A program made the translations under genes and the position numbers. The notes under the pieces are model-generated. The model saw only the letters and a list, made by a program, of their open reading frames with translations. It was not told the DNA's origin and did no database searches. A DNA stretch of 42,775 nt from Caryophanales bacterium (GTDB lineage Bacteria > Bacillota > Bacilli > Bacillales > Bacillaceae_J): contig DULJ01000025.1 in the NCBI GenBank assembly GCA_012840465.1, positions 1 through 42,775 on the forward strand, in the 5' to 3' direction. Positions 1-7,858 of the stretch are shown piece after piece; position 1 is the first letter of the stretch, and each line of letters starts with the position of its first letter.

Positions 1-122
1 TCAAGATGAGATTTCCCATTCGTAAGAAGTAAGATCCCTCAGAGACGATGAGGTAGATAGGTCTGAGGTGGAAGCGTAGCGATACGTGGAGCTGACAGAT
101 ACTAATCGATCGAGGACTTAAC
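1..122 (+). rRNA. rrl: 23S ribosomal RNA, 3' end (partial)
   Basis: The first ~122 bases match the highly conserved 3' end of Bacillus 23S rRNA, ending in the ATCGATCGAGGACTTAACC motif around 105-123. The gene begins outside the window. The exact mature 3' end is uncertain by a few bases. It is followed by a spacer and a 5S gene, so this is the distal part of an rRNA operon. Confidence 0.97.
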
Positions 123-372
123 CAAAAACGAAAAGCGGAGTCCGGTGCCGAAGGCATCACCTCGACAAGCACTGGAGCTTTTGACTGAAGAAGCCGTTAG
201 GCTTCGCAAGGAAAAAGTGAAGTGATCGAGAGGTGAAGGACGTAGCTAGACATAGTAAATATGAATGCCGATTATCTAGTTTTGAGGGAGCAAACCTCAA
301 AAAATAAAGTACAGAAAGTACTTGCAAAGACAAGCTTAAAGAAGTATAATTCTTTTTGTCTTAATGAAAATT
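123..372 (+). other. 23S-5S internal transcribed spacer containing a family-A-like element
   Basis: About 250 bases lie between 23S and 5S, unusually long for this spacer. Bases 129-252 begin GAAAAGCGGA, contain CACTGGAGCT near 170-179 and end AGCTAGACA. These are the same terminal motifs, in the same order and orientation, as the reverse complement of the interspersed repeats at 15594-15741 and 22917-23063. No tRNA is present in the spacer. The resemblance is seen by eye and not scored by alignment. Confidence 0.6.
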
Positions 373-490
<118 letters not shown>

Positions 491-497
491 AAGCGAA

Positions 498-525
498 AGA
501 ACAGCAGAAATGCTGTTCTTTTTTT
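498..525 (+). terminator. rRNA operon terminator
   Basis: A perfect 9-bp stem (AGAACAGCA at 498-506 with TGCTGTTCT at 511-519, GAAA loop) is followed by a T run. It lies 8 bases after the 5S gene, so the rRNA operon ends here without tRNA genes. Confidence 0.93.
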
Positions 526-722
526 ATGCTCTAATAATGTAATAAAGACTAATAAAGGATAATAAGCATCAATATTTGACAATAGTGCTTAAGCAATGAG
601 GCAACAAATAGGGTTGTTAGGCTTTTTCCTTTTTCCCATAGACAGACACAAATAATTACTTTTCTCATAAAATAATAACAACTAACAGCTTTGGATATAG
701 TATTTAGCCTATTCAAAATAGT

Positions 723-751
723 GTATAAAATTCAAACTGATTGGCGATACT
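723..751 (+). promoter_or_regulatory. Candidate sigma-F promoter of csfB
   Basis: GTATA at 723-727 fits the sigma-F -35 element. After 15 bases, GGCGATACT at 743-751 fits the -10 consensus GGnRAnAnT. B. subtilis csfB is known to be a sigma-F target. The predicted start point near 758 would leave a leader of only ~15 nt before the ATG at 773. The upstream stretch 526-722 is AT-rich and shows nothing else I can name. Confidence 0.65.
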
Positions 752-772
752 GAAATTGTGGAGGTGGACTGG

Positions 773-979
773 ATGGAATTAAACGAAAATAAAAGTTCGG
801 ATGGGGAAACGTGCGTCATTTGCGAACAAAAGAAAGAAAAAGGCATTCATATATATACGCAATTTATTTGCAATGAATGCGAGAAAGAATTAGTTTCAAC
901 GGAAACAAATGATGAAAAATACAAACACTTTTTAAATCAGATGTGGAAAATTACAGAGCCAATGCTAAATCTTAAATAG
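773..979 (+). CDS. csfB: CsfB (Gin), anti-sigma factor of sporulation
   Basis: A 68-residue protein closely resembling B. subtilis CsfB (64 aa), which is made in the forespore and binds sigma-G (and sigma-E) to prevent premature or misplaced activity. Two CxxC pairs (Cys14/Cys17 and Cys33/Cys36) form the zinc-binding fold needed for dimerisation, and the GIHIYTQFIC segment between them is typical. The frame opens further upstream at a GTG (758), but GGAGGTGG at 760-767 is the ribosome binding site and points to the ATG at 773. Sitting directly after an rRNA operon is the conserved location. It is monocistronic, with its own sigma-F-like promoter and terminator. Confidence 0.93.
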   Translation: MELNENKSSDGETCVICEQKKEKGIHIYTQFICNECEKELVSTETNDEKYKHFLNQMWKITEPMLNLK

Positions 980-1015
980 AACAGATCCATATTTAAAATA
1001 GGATCTGTTTTTTTA
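980..1015 (+). terminator. csfB terminator
   Basis: AACAGATCC (980-988) pairs with GGATCTGTT (1001-1009) and is followed by TTTTTT. It overlaps the csfB stop region and lies between convergent csfB and the IclR-type gene. Confidence 0.9.
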
Positions 1016-1768
1016 TTATCTATGCCCTAGCTGAAAAGAAATTTCCTTTGTAGTCTCTACTACCTTCTGAATAATTTTTTCAAGTAAAGGATTCATACGA
1101 TCAGTTGGTCCTATCACACTAATTGAGGCATTGGCTATTCCATTAGCGTCAAAAATTGGGGCAGCGACTCCGGTAACCCCTTCATTGCGTAAATTTGAGC
1201 TGTATTCATAGCCATTATTTCGTGCAGTTTGAAGTCGATCTTTAATCTCTGACGATGCTTTTAATGAACTTTTAGTAAATGTACGAATGTTGCCTTGAAG
1301 AACTTCGTCAATAAAGGGTTCCTCTTGAAAGGCTAAAATAATTCGAGAAGCTGAAGTCGCATAGAGAGGGAAGCGACGAAAGGCTTCAACATTAAATCGG
1401 ATTGGGTGTAAAGAATCAATTTTATCAATATATATTGCTTCCTTTCCATCTCTTATACATAAACAAACAAGTTCTTGAGTAGAATTTGCGACCTTCTTTA
1501 AATAAGGCTTAACCAAATCGGCTAAATCATGATCTTTAATCACTTTATTGCCTAGTTCGATTAGCTTGTAGCCGAGCGAATATTGCTTGTTTGTGGGATT
1601 TTGTATAATGAATCCTTCACTTTCCAGCGTTACAAGGAGATTATGCACAGATCCTTTTGAAAGATCCAACTGTCTACTTAATTCACTCACACCCATTTCC
1701 TTTGGACCATCAAGAAAAAGCTTAAGAAGTTTACAGCTGTTTTTAACAGATGATAAATAATTACTCAT
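1016..1768 (-). CDS. IclR-family transcriptional regulator
   Basis: A 250-residue protein with the IclR two-domain layout. An N-terminal winged helix-turn-helix (about residues 8-65, including GVSELSRQLDLSKGSVHNLL) is followed by a GAF-like effector domain (about 75-245) with the family signature segment GVTGVAAPIFDANG. The length is normal for the family. On the minus strand the start codon is preceded by AAAGGGAG. It is transcribed away from the ABC transporter operon that starts at 1951, and the shared intergenic region holds an inverted repeat, so it most likely controls that operon in response to an imported compound or its breakdown product. IclR proteins act as repressors or activators; which applies here, and the effector, cannot be read from the sequence. 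Confidence 0.93.
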   Translation of the reverse strand: MSNYLSSVKNSCKLLKLFLDGPKEMGVSELSRQLDLSKGSVHNLLVTLESEGFIIQNPTNKQYSLGYKLIELGNKVIKDHDLADLVKPYLKKVANSTQELVCLCIRDGKEAIYIDKIDSLHPIRFNVEAFRRFPLYATSASRIILAFQEEPFIDEVLQGNIRTFTKSSLKASSEIKDRLQTARNNGYEYSSNLRNEGVTGVAAPIFDANGIANASISVIGPTDRMNPLLEKIIQKVVETTKEISFQLGHR

Positions 1769-1857
1769 AGATTTTGCTCCCTTTTCTACTTTTTAAAATC
1801 TCCATTTGAGGATTTCGAATAAACAAACAACACTGTAATATCAAAAAAATAAAAATA

Positions 1858-1931
1858 TTGCACAATTCATAATGTTTATGTTATTATATCACCATATTCA
1901 TCTATAGTAAACACCGTTCAGTATAGATGAA
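1858..1931 (+). promoter_or_regulatory. Promoter and inverted-repeat operator of the ABC/M20 operon
   Basis: TTGCAC (1858-1863) and TTATTA (1881-1886) are spaced 17 bp and fit a sigma-A promoter. Downstream, TTCATCTATA (1897-1906) and TATAGATGAA (1922-1931) form a perfect 10-bp inverted repeat with a 15-bp spacer around the likely transcription start. A shorter palindrome, GTTCA-N7-TGAAC (1916-1932), overlaps the right arm. I infer binding of the adjacent IclR protein. Confidence 0.55.
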
Positions 1932-1950
1932 CAAAAAAGGGGGATAAAAT

Positions 1951-3078
1951 ATGAAAAAAGCAGTAAACATTCTAGTTATTCTGGCTCTGTTTGGATTTTT
2001 ACTAGCAGGATGTGGTTCGAAATCAAATGAATCAGCATCAAACGAACCTACTGGAAATACAGAGGAAGCCGGGAATAAAACGGCTACAGGTGCATTAGAG
2101 CCTGAAAACGAATTAATCGTAGCAGGAAACGGTGCTACTGTTGAACAGTTAATGAAAGATGAAATTTTTAAGCTTTTTAATGAAAAATATCCAGATGTTA
2201 AATTAACGTATGTAAGTGGAGTATCTACGGAAATCGTTGCAAAAGTAAAAGCTCAAAAGGCGTCACCGCAAATTGACGTTACAATCATTGAAGGTGGGGA
2301 GCAAGAAGCTGGTCGTAAAGAAGGCTTATGGGAAACCCTTACTGTAGAAGACATTCCGAACATGTCAAAGGTTGCTGAAGATTTAGCTGTAAAAGAAAAT
2401 TCAGGTGTAGCGGTGAACTTTACACCAATGGGTATTTCATATAATGCAGCACTAGTTAGTGAAAAAGGTTTACCAGTGCCAACATCATGGAATGATCTAG
2501 CAAAGCCAGAGCTGAAAGGGAAGATATCACTTACTGAAATCTCTAGTAACTTTGGCCGATCAACTACAATCATGCTAGCTTATGCAAATGGCGGATCAGA
2601 AACTAACATGGATCCAGGCTTTGAGAAACTGAAAACGATTGCATCCTACATGCCGACATTTGCTAAGACTTCAGCTCAATTACAACAAAATTTACAAAAT
2701 AAAACAGCTGCTTACACAGCTTGGACAATGGCAAGAAGTATTGTTCAAAAGGATGCTGGAGTAGAACTAGAGTTTGTGATTCCAGAAGAAGGAGCTAATT
2801 TAGTGTCAAATGTTGCTACGATTGTTAAAGGTGCGAAGCATCCAAACGCAGCAACATTGTTTGTTGATTTTCTATTGACGGACGAGGTACAAAAACTATA
2901 CGGTGAGAAGCTCTATTATAATCCAGCAACCGATGTTGAGTTGTCAGCTGAAGTAGCAGAATTATTAGACTTTGATCGTAGTAAAGTGGTTCCATTTGAT
3001 CTAGAGGTAGTGGGTAACAGCACATCGGAATGGATCGATCGATTCAACCGTGAAATTGCACCAGAAGTAGGGAAATAG
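1951..3078 (+). CDS. ABC transporter solute-binding lipoprotein (PotD/AfuA type)
   Basis: A 375-residue secreted lipoprotein. The signal peptide ends in the lipobox LAGC with the lipidated Cys at residue 21, followed by a Ser/Asn/Glu-rich linker to about residue 50. The mature part resembles family-1 binding proteins of the polyamine/iron/phosphonate (PotD, AfuA) group: it starts with a LIVAGNGATVEQLM segment and has the bilobed pattern typical of the class. It would sit on the outer face of the membrane and deliver ligand to the two permeases encoded downstream. GGGGGAT before the ATG is a good ribosome binding site. The M20 peptidase at the operon end suggests an amide- or peptide-linked ligand rather than a metal, but this is inference. 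Confidence 0.9.
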   Translation: MKKAVNILVILALFGFLLAGCGSKSNESASNEPTGNTEEAGNKTATGALEPENELIVAGNGATVEQLMKDEIFKLFNEKYPDVKLTYVSGVSTEIVAKVKAQKASPQIDVTIIEGGEQEAGRKEGLWETLTVEDIPNMSKVAEDLAVKENSGVAVNFTPMGISYNAALVSEKGLPVPTSWNDLAKPELKGKISLTEISSNFGRSTTIMLAYANGGSETNMDPGFEKLKTIASYMPTFAKTSAQLQQNLQNKTAAYTAWTMARSIVQKDAGVELEFVIPEEGANLVSNVATIVKGAKHPNAATLFVDFLLTDEVQKLYGEKLYYNPATDVELSAEVAELLDFDRSKVVPFDLEVVGNSTSEWIDRFNREIAPEVGK

Positions 3079-3088
3079 GTGATTAACT

Positions 3089-4183
3089 ATGACAAAAAAC
3101 TTTGATGTTGAACTTCATAATATACAAAAAATGTTCGGCTCAAACGTTGTTGTTGATAATTTTAACCTGCAAGTTGAGAAGGGAGAATGCATCTCCTTTC
3201 TCGGCCCTTCGGGGTGTGGGAAAACAACAACGCTTAATATGATTGCAGGGTTTTTAGAACCAGATCAAGGAGATATTTTAATTAAAGGAAAACGGGTGAA
3301 TGGAGTTCATTCGAATAAGCGTGAGTTAGGAATGGTTTTTCAAACATACTCTCTTTTTCCACATATGACCGTTCAGGAGAATGTTGCATATGGTTTGAAT
3401 TTGAAGAAGGTGGCAAAGGATGAAATTGTAAGACGAGTAAAAGAAGTACTTGAAGTTGTGAAACTCCCTCATTTGGGAGAGCGTTATCCTAAACAACTAT
3501 CAGGTGGTCAAAGACAAAGAATCGCCATCGCAAGGGCACTTGCCACTGAACCTTCCTTATTATTACTTGATGAACCGCTAAGTAATCTGGATGCAAAACT
3601 CCGTGAAGAGTTACGAGATGAGTTGAAAAGGCTCCAAAAGGAAATTGGTGTAACGACTATATTTGTTACACATGACCAAGAGGAAGCCCTTTATTTATCC
3701 AATCGAATTGTTGTCCTAGATCATGGCAAGGTTGAACAAATTGGAACTCCATTGGATATTTATAATAGTCCCTCTACAGAATTTGTTCATACGTTTATTG
3801 GTAAATCAAATCGAATGGAAGGGCGAATTCAATCACAGGAAGAAAATAAGCTTACCTTAATAACGGATTCCAGTTTTATATTAACTGGTATTCGTAGAGA
3901 CCATAGCTTTAGTACAGATGAAAAGGTTTCAATTTATGTTCGACCTGAGAAAATTAATATAGCTACAAAGGAATTCCCTTCTAAGGGGAGTAATCAAGTT
4001 TCAGGTACTGTCAAATTGACATCATTTTTGGGTGCTTATACTGAATGTGAAGTGGAGGTTGCCCATCATACAATAAGTGTACGGTTACAGGATTCCCACC
4101 AAGAAGTTCAATATAAGACGGGAGAAAAAGTATATCTTCAATGGAAGCCGGAGGATGTATTTGTATTCTCCGCTAAGGAGTAG
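3089..4183 (+). CDS. ABC transporter ATP-binding protein (PotA type)
   Basis: A 364-residue ATPase of the polyamine/iron/sulfate importer class. Walker A GPSGCGKTT lies at residues 39-47, with the Q-loop near 87 (VFQTYSLFPHM), signature LSGGQRQRIAIARAL near 138, Walker B LLLLDEPLSNLD near 158 and the switch His in VTHDQEEAL near 195. The C-terminal ~120 residues form the TOBE regulatory domain, including the YVRPEKI segment. It begins 10 bases after the binding-protein gene and is followed directly by the first permease, so all are in one operon. It powers import at the cytoplasmic face. Confidence 0.95.
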   Translation: MTKNFDVELHNIQKMFGSNVVVDNFNLQVEKGECISFLGPSGCGKTTTLNMIAGFLEPDQGDILIKGKRVNGVHSNKRELGMVFQTYSLFPHMTVQENVAYGLNLKKVAKDEIVRRVKEVLEVVKLPHLGERYPKQLSGGQRQRIAIARALATEPSLLLLDEPLSNLDAKLREELRDELKRLQKEIGVTTIFVTHDQEEALYLSNRIVVLDHGKVEQIGTPLDIYNSPSTEFVHTFIGKSNRMEGRIQSQEENKLTLITDSSFILTGIRRDHSFSTDEKVSIYVRPEKINIATKEFPSKGSNQVSGTVKLTSFLGAYTECEVEVAHHTISVRLQDSHQEVQYKTGEKVYLQWKPEDVFVFSAKE

Positions 4184-4189
4184 ATGTTT

Positions 4190-5044
4190 ATGAATGAGAA
4201 TCGTAAACCATCGATTCAAGCCGCGCTGCTTCTATTGCCGGCAATCATTGTCATTTTAGGAGTTTTTGTTTTACCAATGTTTTATATATTCATACTAAGT
4301 TTTCAAAATGGGGAGGAACAATTTTCGTTCGAAAATTATCTTTTGTTCTTTCAAGATTCTTATTACCTTGGCATCCTTTGGCGTACGATAAAGGTTAGCT
4401 TGTTTACAGTTATTGCCTGTCTAGTATTAGGCTATCCTGTAGCACTGTATATGGCAAAAGCTTCAGCAAAGATGAGGGGGATCATCACATTTTTAATTAT
4501 CTCTCCACATCTCGTAAGTGTTGTGATACGAAATTTTGGTTGGGTTGTTATTCTTGGAGAAACGGGTTGGATTAATACGACATTGCTTAAGTTCGGCATT
4601 ATTAATGAACCGTTAAAACTATTGTACAACGAATTAGGGGTTGTAATCGGATTAACTGATGCCTATATCGTATATATGATTCTTGGGATTGCAACAAGTC
4701 TTTATCAAATAGATCAATCACTATATAAAGCGGCTGGAATTCTTGGTGCTGGAACACTTCGTACATTTTTCTCAGTGACACTTCCATTAACACTACCAGG
4801 AATTATGGCTGGAACAACGCTTGTGTTCAGTCTTTCGATGAGTGCCTACGTTACACCTGCCCTAATGGGGGGAACAGCGGTGAAGGTGTTGCCAATTATT
4901 GCATATGAACAGGTTATGGCACAATTGAATTGGTCGATGGGGGCTGCCATAGCATTTCTTCTATTAATGTCTACGGTTGGACTTGTGACTTTATTTACAC
5001 GTTTGATTGAAACTAAAAGGTATAAAGAGGTGTTCTCATCGTGA
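4190..5044 (+). CDS. ABC transporter permease (PotB type)
   Basis: An integral membrane protein of 284 residues with about six hydrophobic segments and the inner-membrane importer motif region near residues 180-200 (AAGILGAGTLRTFFSVTLPL), which couples to the ATPase. The frame also opens at an ATG at 4184, but AAGGAG at 4175-4180 is spaced correctly (9 bases) only for the ATG at 4190. It overlaps the next gene by four bases, indicating translational coupling. With the following permease it forms the heterodimeric channel. Confidence 0.9.
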   Translation: MNENRKPSIQAALLLLPAIIVILGVFVLPMFYIFILSFQNGEEQFSFENYLLFFQDSYYLGILWRTIKVSLFTVIACLVLGYPVALYMAKASAKMRGIITFLIISPHLVSVVIRNFGWVVILGETGWINTTLLKFGIINEPLKLLYNELGVVIGLTDAYIVYMILGIATSLYQIDQSLYKAAGILGAGTLRTFFSVTLPLTLPGIMAGTTLVFSLSMSAYVTPALMGGTAVKVLPIIAYEQVMAQLNWSMGAAIAFLLLMSTVGLVTLFTRLIETKRYKEVFSS

Positions 5045-5841
5045 AAAGAAATCCAATTCTCGGTATTATCACCTTTATTGTTGTCTTATTTGTTATTTCG
5101 CCGTTGCTTGTTATCATTCCGACATCATTAACGGCAGCTAACTATTTATCGTTTCCTCCTGAAGGGTTTTCCCTAAAATGGTATGCCAAAATTTTTGATC
5201 GTCAGGAGTTTGTTGATTCGTTTTTATTTAGTTTGCAACTCGCCGCTATAACAGCCTTTATTTCAACATTAATAGGAGTATTTGCGGGGCTTGCTTTGCA
5301 TAAGTATAGATTTCGCGGAAGTGGTTTCATTACAACATTACTTATGTCTCCACTAACCGTACCTGCACTTATTATCGGTATCGCAGCATTACTATTTTTT
5401 ACACGCATCGGACTTGCAGGTTCATTTCTCGGATTATTACTATCCCACATTTTAATCTCGATTCCTTATGTTGTCCGGCTGGTATTAACAGGACTTAGCT
5501 CCTTTGATTATACACTTGAACGTGCAGCTTATATTATGGGGGCTAAGTCCCATAATGTATTCTGGGATATTACGTTTCCATTATTAAAACCTGCCATTAT
5601 GTCGGGGATGATTTTCGCTTTCCTAACTTCCTTTGACAATGTAACGGTTTCATTATTTATGGTTTCGCCAAGTACTACGACATTGCCTTTAGCCATCTTT
5701 AGCTATATGCAAGAGGTACTTGATCCACTAGTTGCATCTATTTCTTCGGTTGTTATTTTATTGAGTTTAGTATTTATTATTATATTGGAACGCGTATATG
5801 GCTTAGATCGTCTTTTTGGCTCTAATTCGCAATCCCATTAA
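5041..5841 (+). CDS. ABC transporter permease (PotC type)
   Basis: A 266-residue permease starting at a GTG that overlaps the previous stop, with AAGAGGTG nine bases upstream. It has about six membrane segments and the coupling motif region RAAYIMGAKSHNVFWDITFPL (roughly residues 161-181), where the EAA-type loop contacts the ATPase. The PSTTTLPLAIFSYMQ stretch near residue 220 is typical of PotC/YdcV permeases. It partners with the product of the preceding gene. Confidence 0.93.
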   Translation: MKRNPILGIITFIVVLFVISPLLVIIPTSLTAANYLSFPPEGFSLKWYAKIFDRQEFVDSFLFSLQLAAITAFISTLIGVFAGLALHKYRFRGSGFITTLLMSPLTVPALIIGIAALLFFTRIGLAGSFLGLLLSHILISIPYVVRLVLTGLSSFDYTLERAAYIMGAKSHNVFWDITFPLLKPAIMSGMIFAFLTSFDNVTVSLFMVSPSTTTLPLAIFSYMQEVLDPLVASISSVVILLSLVFIIILERVYGLDRLFGSNSQSH

Positions 5842-5858
5842 TAGAGAGGTCATATTTA

Positions 5859-7007
5859 ATGCCACAACAATCATCGTTTTTAAATCAGGTCGAAGTTTAT
5901 TTACCTGAACTACTCAATTTGCTTAAGGAAAGTGTCAACATCGATTCACCCTCTGCCAGTAAGATACAAAATGATAGAATGGCAGATTGGTATAGTAAGC
6001 TTTTTACAGGTTTAATTGGTGGCAAGGTTCATCGAATCGAGCATCCTGAATTAGGAGACAAACTAGTTTGTGAATTCGGTACAGGTCCTAAGCATATTCT
6101 CATCGTTGGTCATTACGATACGGTTTGGCCGTTAGGAGAAGCAAGTCGAAGACCCTTTTATATTAAGGATCAAAAGGCTTATGGACCAGGTGTTTATGAT
6201 ATGAAGGCTGGTATTTTGCAAGCATTCTTTGCACTAAAGGTACTTAAAGATACAGGGCGCTTTCCTGAAGAAAAAAAGGTGGTTATTCTGCTGAATAGTG
6301 ATGAAGAGCTTGGGAGTCCAACTTCTCGTGAATTGATAGAGACAATGGCTTCTCAGTCAGATCTTGCATTGGTACTTGAACCTCCTATGGAACCACAAGG
6401 GGCTTTGAAAACAGTGAGAAAAGGAAGCGGTCGTTACAAACTTATTGTAAAAGGTATTTCAGCCCATGCAGGTGTAAACCCTGAAAAAGGAGTTTCGGCG
6501 ATTCATGAGCTAGCCTTTCAAATTCAAAAATTATATGCACTCGCGGATACGGCTAAGGGAACAACACTTAATGTTGGTATTGTAAAGGGTGGCATTGGCA
6601 GTAATGTAATTGCTGAATATGCTGAAGCGGAAATTGATGTTCGGGTTGCCAGCGCTGAGGAAGCGCAGCGAGTAGACACACAAATTAAAGCCATCAGACC
6701 TTGTTTAAATAAATCTGAATTGAAGATTACTGGTGGCATGATTCGTCCACCTATGGAGAAAACTAAAGAAAGTGCTGCTCTTTTTAAGTTAGCACAAGAA
6801 ATAGCAAGGGATGAATTTGATTTTGGTCTGGAGGAAGCCGCTACAGGCGGGGTAAGTGATGGGAACTTTACAGCAGGTATGGGGATTCCAACCTTAGATG
6901 GCCTTGGGGCAAGCGGTGACCATGCTCATTCACCTCTAGAATATGTACGTATAGATCAAATCCAATTCCGAACAGCATTATTAGCTCGTCTAATTGAAAA
7001 CTGTTAA
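5859..7007 (+). CDS. M20-family metallopeptidase (carboxypeptidase G2-like)
   Basis: A 382-residue cytoplasmic zinc peptidase; no signal peptide is seen. The two-metal site is complete: His85 and Asp87 in GHYDTVW, bridging Asp114 in GVYDMKAG, catalytic Glu149 with metal ligand Glu150 in NSDEELGS, Glu174 in LVLEPP and His357 in HAHSPLEYV. The layout follows carboxypeptidase G2 (glutamate carboxypeptidase): catalytic halves flanking a dimerisation domain at about residues 185-295. That family removes C-terminal glutamate or other amino acids from amides such as folates and N-acyl amino acids. As the last gene of the importer operon it probably hydrolyses the imported compound. The substrate cannot be fixed from sequence. 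Confidence 0.9.
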   Translation: MPQQSSFLNQVEVYLPELLNLLKESVNIDSPSASKIQNDRMADWYSKLFTGLIGGKVHRIEHPELGDKLVCEFGTGPKHILIVGHYDTVWPLGEASRRPFYIKDQKAYGPGVYDMKAGILQAFFALKVLKDTGRFPEEKKVVILLNSDEELGSPTSRELIETMASQSDLALVLEPPMEPQGALKTVRKGSGRYKLIVKGISAHAGVNPEKGVSAIHELAFQIQKLYALADTAKGTTLNVGIVKGGIGSNVIAEYAEAEIDVRVASAEEAQRVDTQIKAIRPCLNKSELKITGGMIRPPMEKTKESAALFKLAQEIARDEFDFGLEEAATGGVSDGNFTAGMGIPTLDGLGASGDHAHSPLEYVRIDQIQFRTALLARLIENC

Positions 7008-7011
7008 ATAA

Positions 7012-7070
7012 CAATTTAAAAATGACTATCAGGCTATTTTGGCATTGATAGTCATTTTTAAATTGTTTCC
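7012..7070 (+). terminator. Terminator of the ABC/M20 operon
   Basis: A perfect 20-bp inverted repeat (7012-7031 with 7046-7065, loop of 14) ends in TTTCC. It starts four bases after the peptidase stop codon. The symmetric A/T ends could let it work on both strands. The stretch 7071-7225 before tmk is AT-rich, with no promoter I can call confidently. Confidence 0.88.
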
Positions 7071-7225
7071 TTTCTAGCCATTCATTATAATGAAATGAAA
7101 AAGTTCAAAAAGGAAAGAGTTTTTTAAATAAGATTTATATGAAAACATGCCAGCCATTAAAAAATTAGGTTAAAATAAGTGTGGATAATATATTTTAAAC
7201 TAGAATTGTAAGCGGAGGAGAAAAA

Positions 7226-7852
7226 ATGAGTTATCTCATAACTCTCGAAGGTGTCGAGGGATCAGGAAAATCCACATTAATTAATTATGTTAAGGATTTT
7301 CTTGAATATAGAGGGAAAAGTATTGTTGTTACAAGAGAACCAGGAGGAATTGATATAGCTGAACAAATTCGTTCAGTTATTTTAGATAAAAAGAATACTA
7401 AAATGGATGGTCGAACTGAGGCGCTCCTCTATGCCGCTGCAAGAAGACAGCATTTAGTGGAAAAGATTATTCCCTCACTAAATGAAGATAAATTTGTATT
7501 ATGTGATCGTTTTATTGATAGTAGTTTAGCCTATCAAGGATATGCTCGAGGGTTAGGAATTGACGAGGTTCTTTCGATTAATGAATTTGCTATTGGAAAG
7601 TTTATGCCGAATTTAACCTTGTATTTAGACCTTGATCCCCAGGTTGGATTAAGTAGAATTAGAAAGAATAGAGAAAGAGAAGTAAATAGGTTAGATTTAG
7701 AAGAAATGAATTTTCACAATAAGGTGAAAGAGGGATACGAGGAAGTTTTGGCGAAATTCCCTGATAGAATTGTAAGAATAGATGCTAATCAAGAAATTGA
7801 GAATGTATTTTCGGATATTAAAAAGGTACTAATAGATAAGATAATGTGGTGA
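7226..7852 (+). CDS. tmk: Thymidylate kinase
   Basis: A 208-residue enzyme phosphorylating dTMP to dTDP for DNA synthesis. The P-loop GVEGSGKST is at residues 9-17; TREPGG and the [18 protein letters not shown] dTMP-binding region (from about residue 93) are intact. The LID contains the R/E-rich [12 protein letters not shown] segment. GGAGGAG precedes the ATG. It is close to B. subtilis Tmk from [14 protein letters not shown] onward. In B. subtilis the next genes are darA and yaaR; here holB starts six bases after the stop. Confidence 0.96.
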   Translation: MSYLITLEGVEGSGKSTLINYVKDFLEYRGKSIVVTREPGGIDIAEQIRSVILDKKNTKMDGRTEALLYAAARRQHLVEKIIPSLNEDKFVLCDRFIDSSLAYQGYARGLGIDEVLSINEFAIGKFMPNLTLYLDLDPQVGLSRIRKNREREVNRLDLEEMNFHNKVKEGYEEVLAKFPDRIVRIDANQEIENVFSDIKKVLIDKIMW

Positions 7853-7858
7853 TCGTAT

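Noticed and set aside
2253-2573. Minus-strand ORF of 106 codons inside the solute-binding protein gene
   Set aside because: It lies wholly antisense to a clearly recognised gene, has no ribosome binding site that I can see and a low-complexity Ser/Pro composition typical of shadow frames.
7071-7225. Promoter of tmk
   Set aside because: Several AT-rich -10-like strings exist, but no convincing -35 at a proper distance, so none is called.
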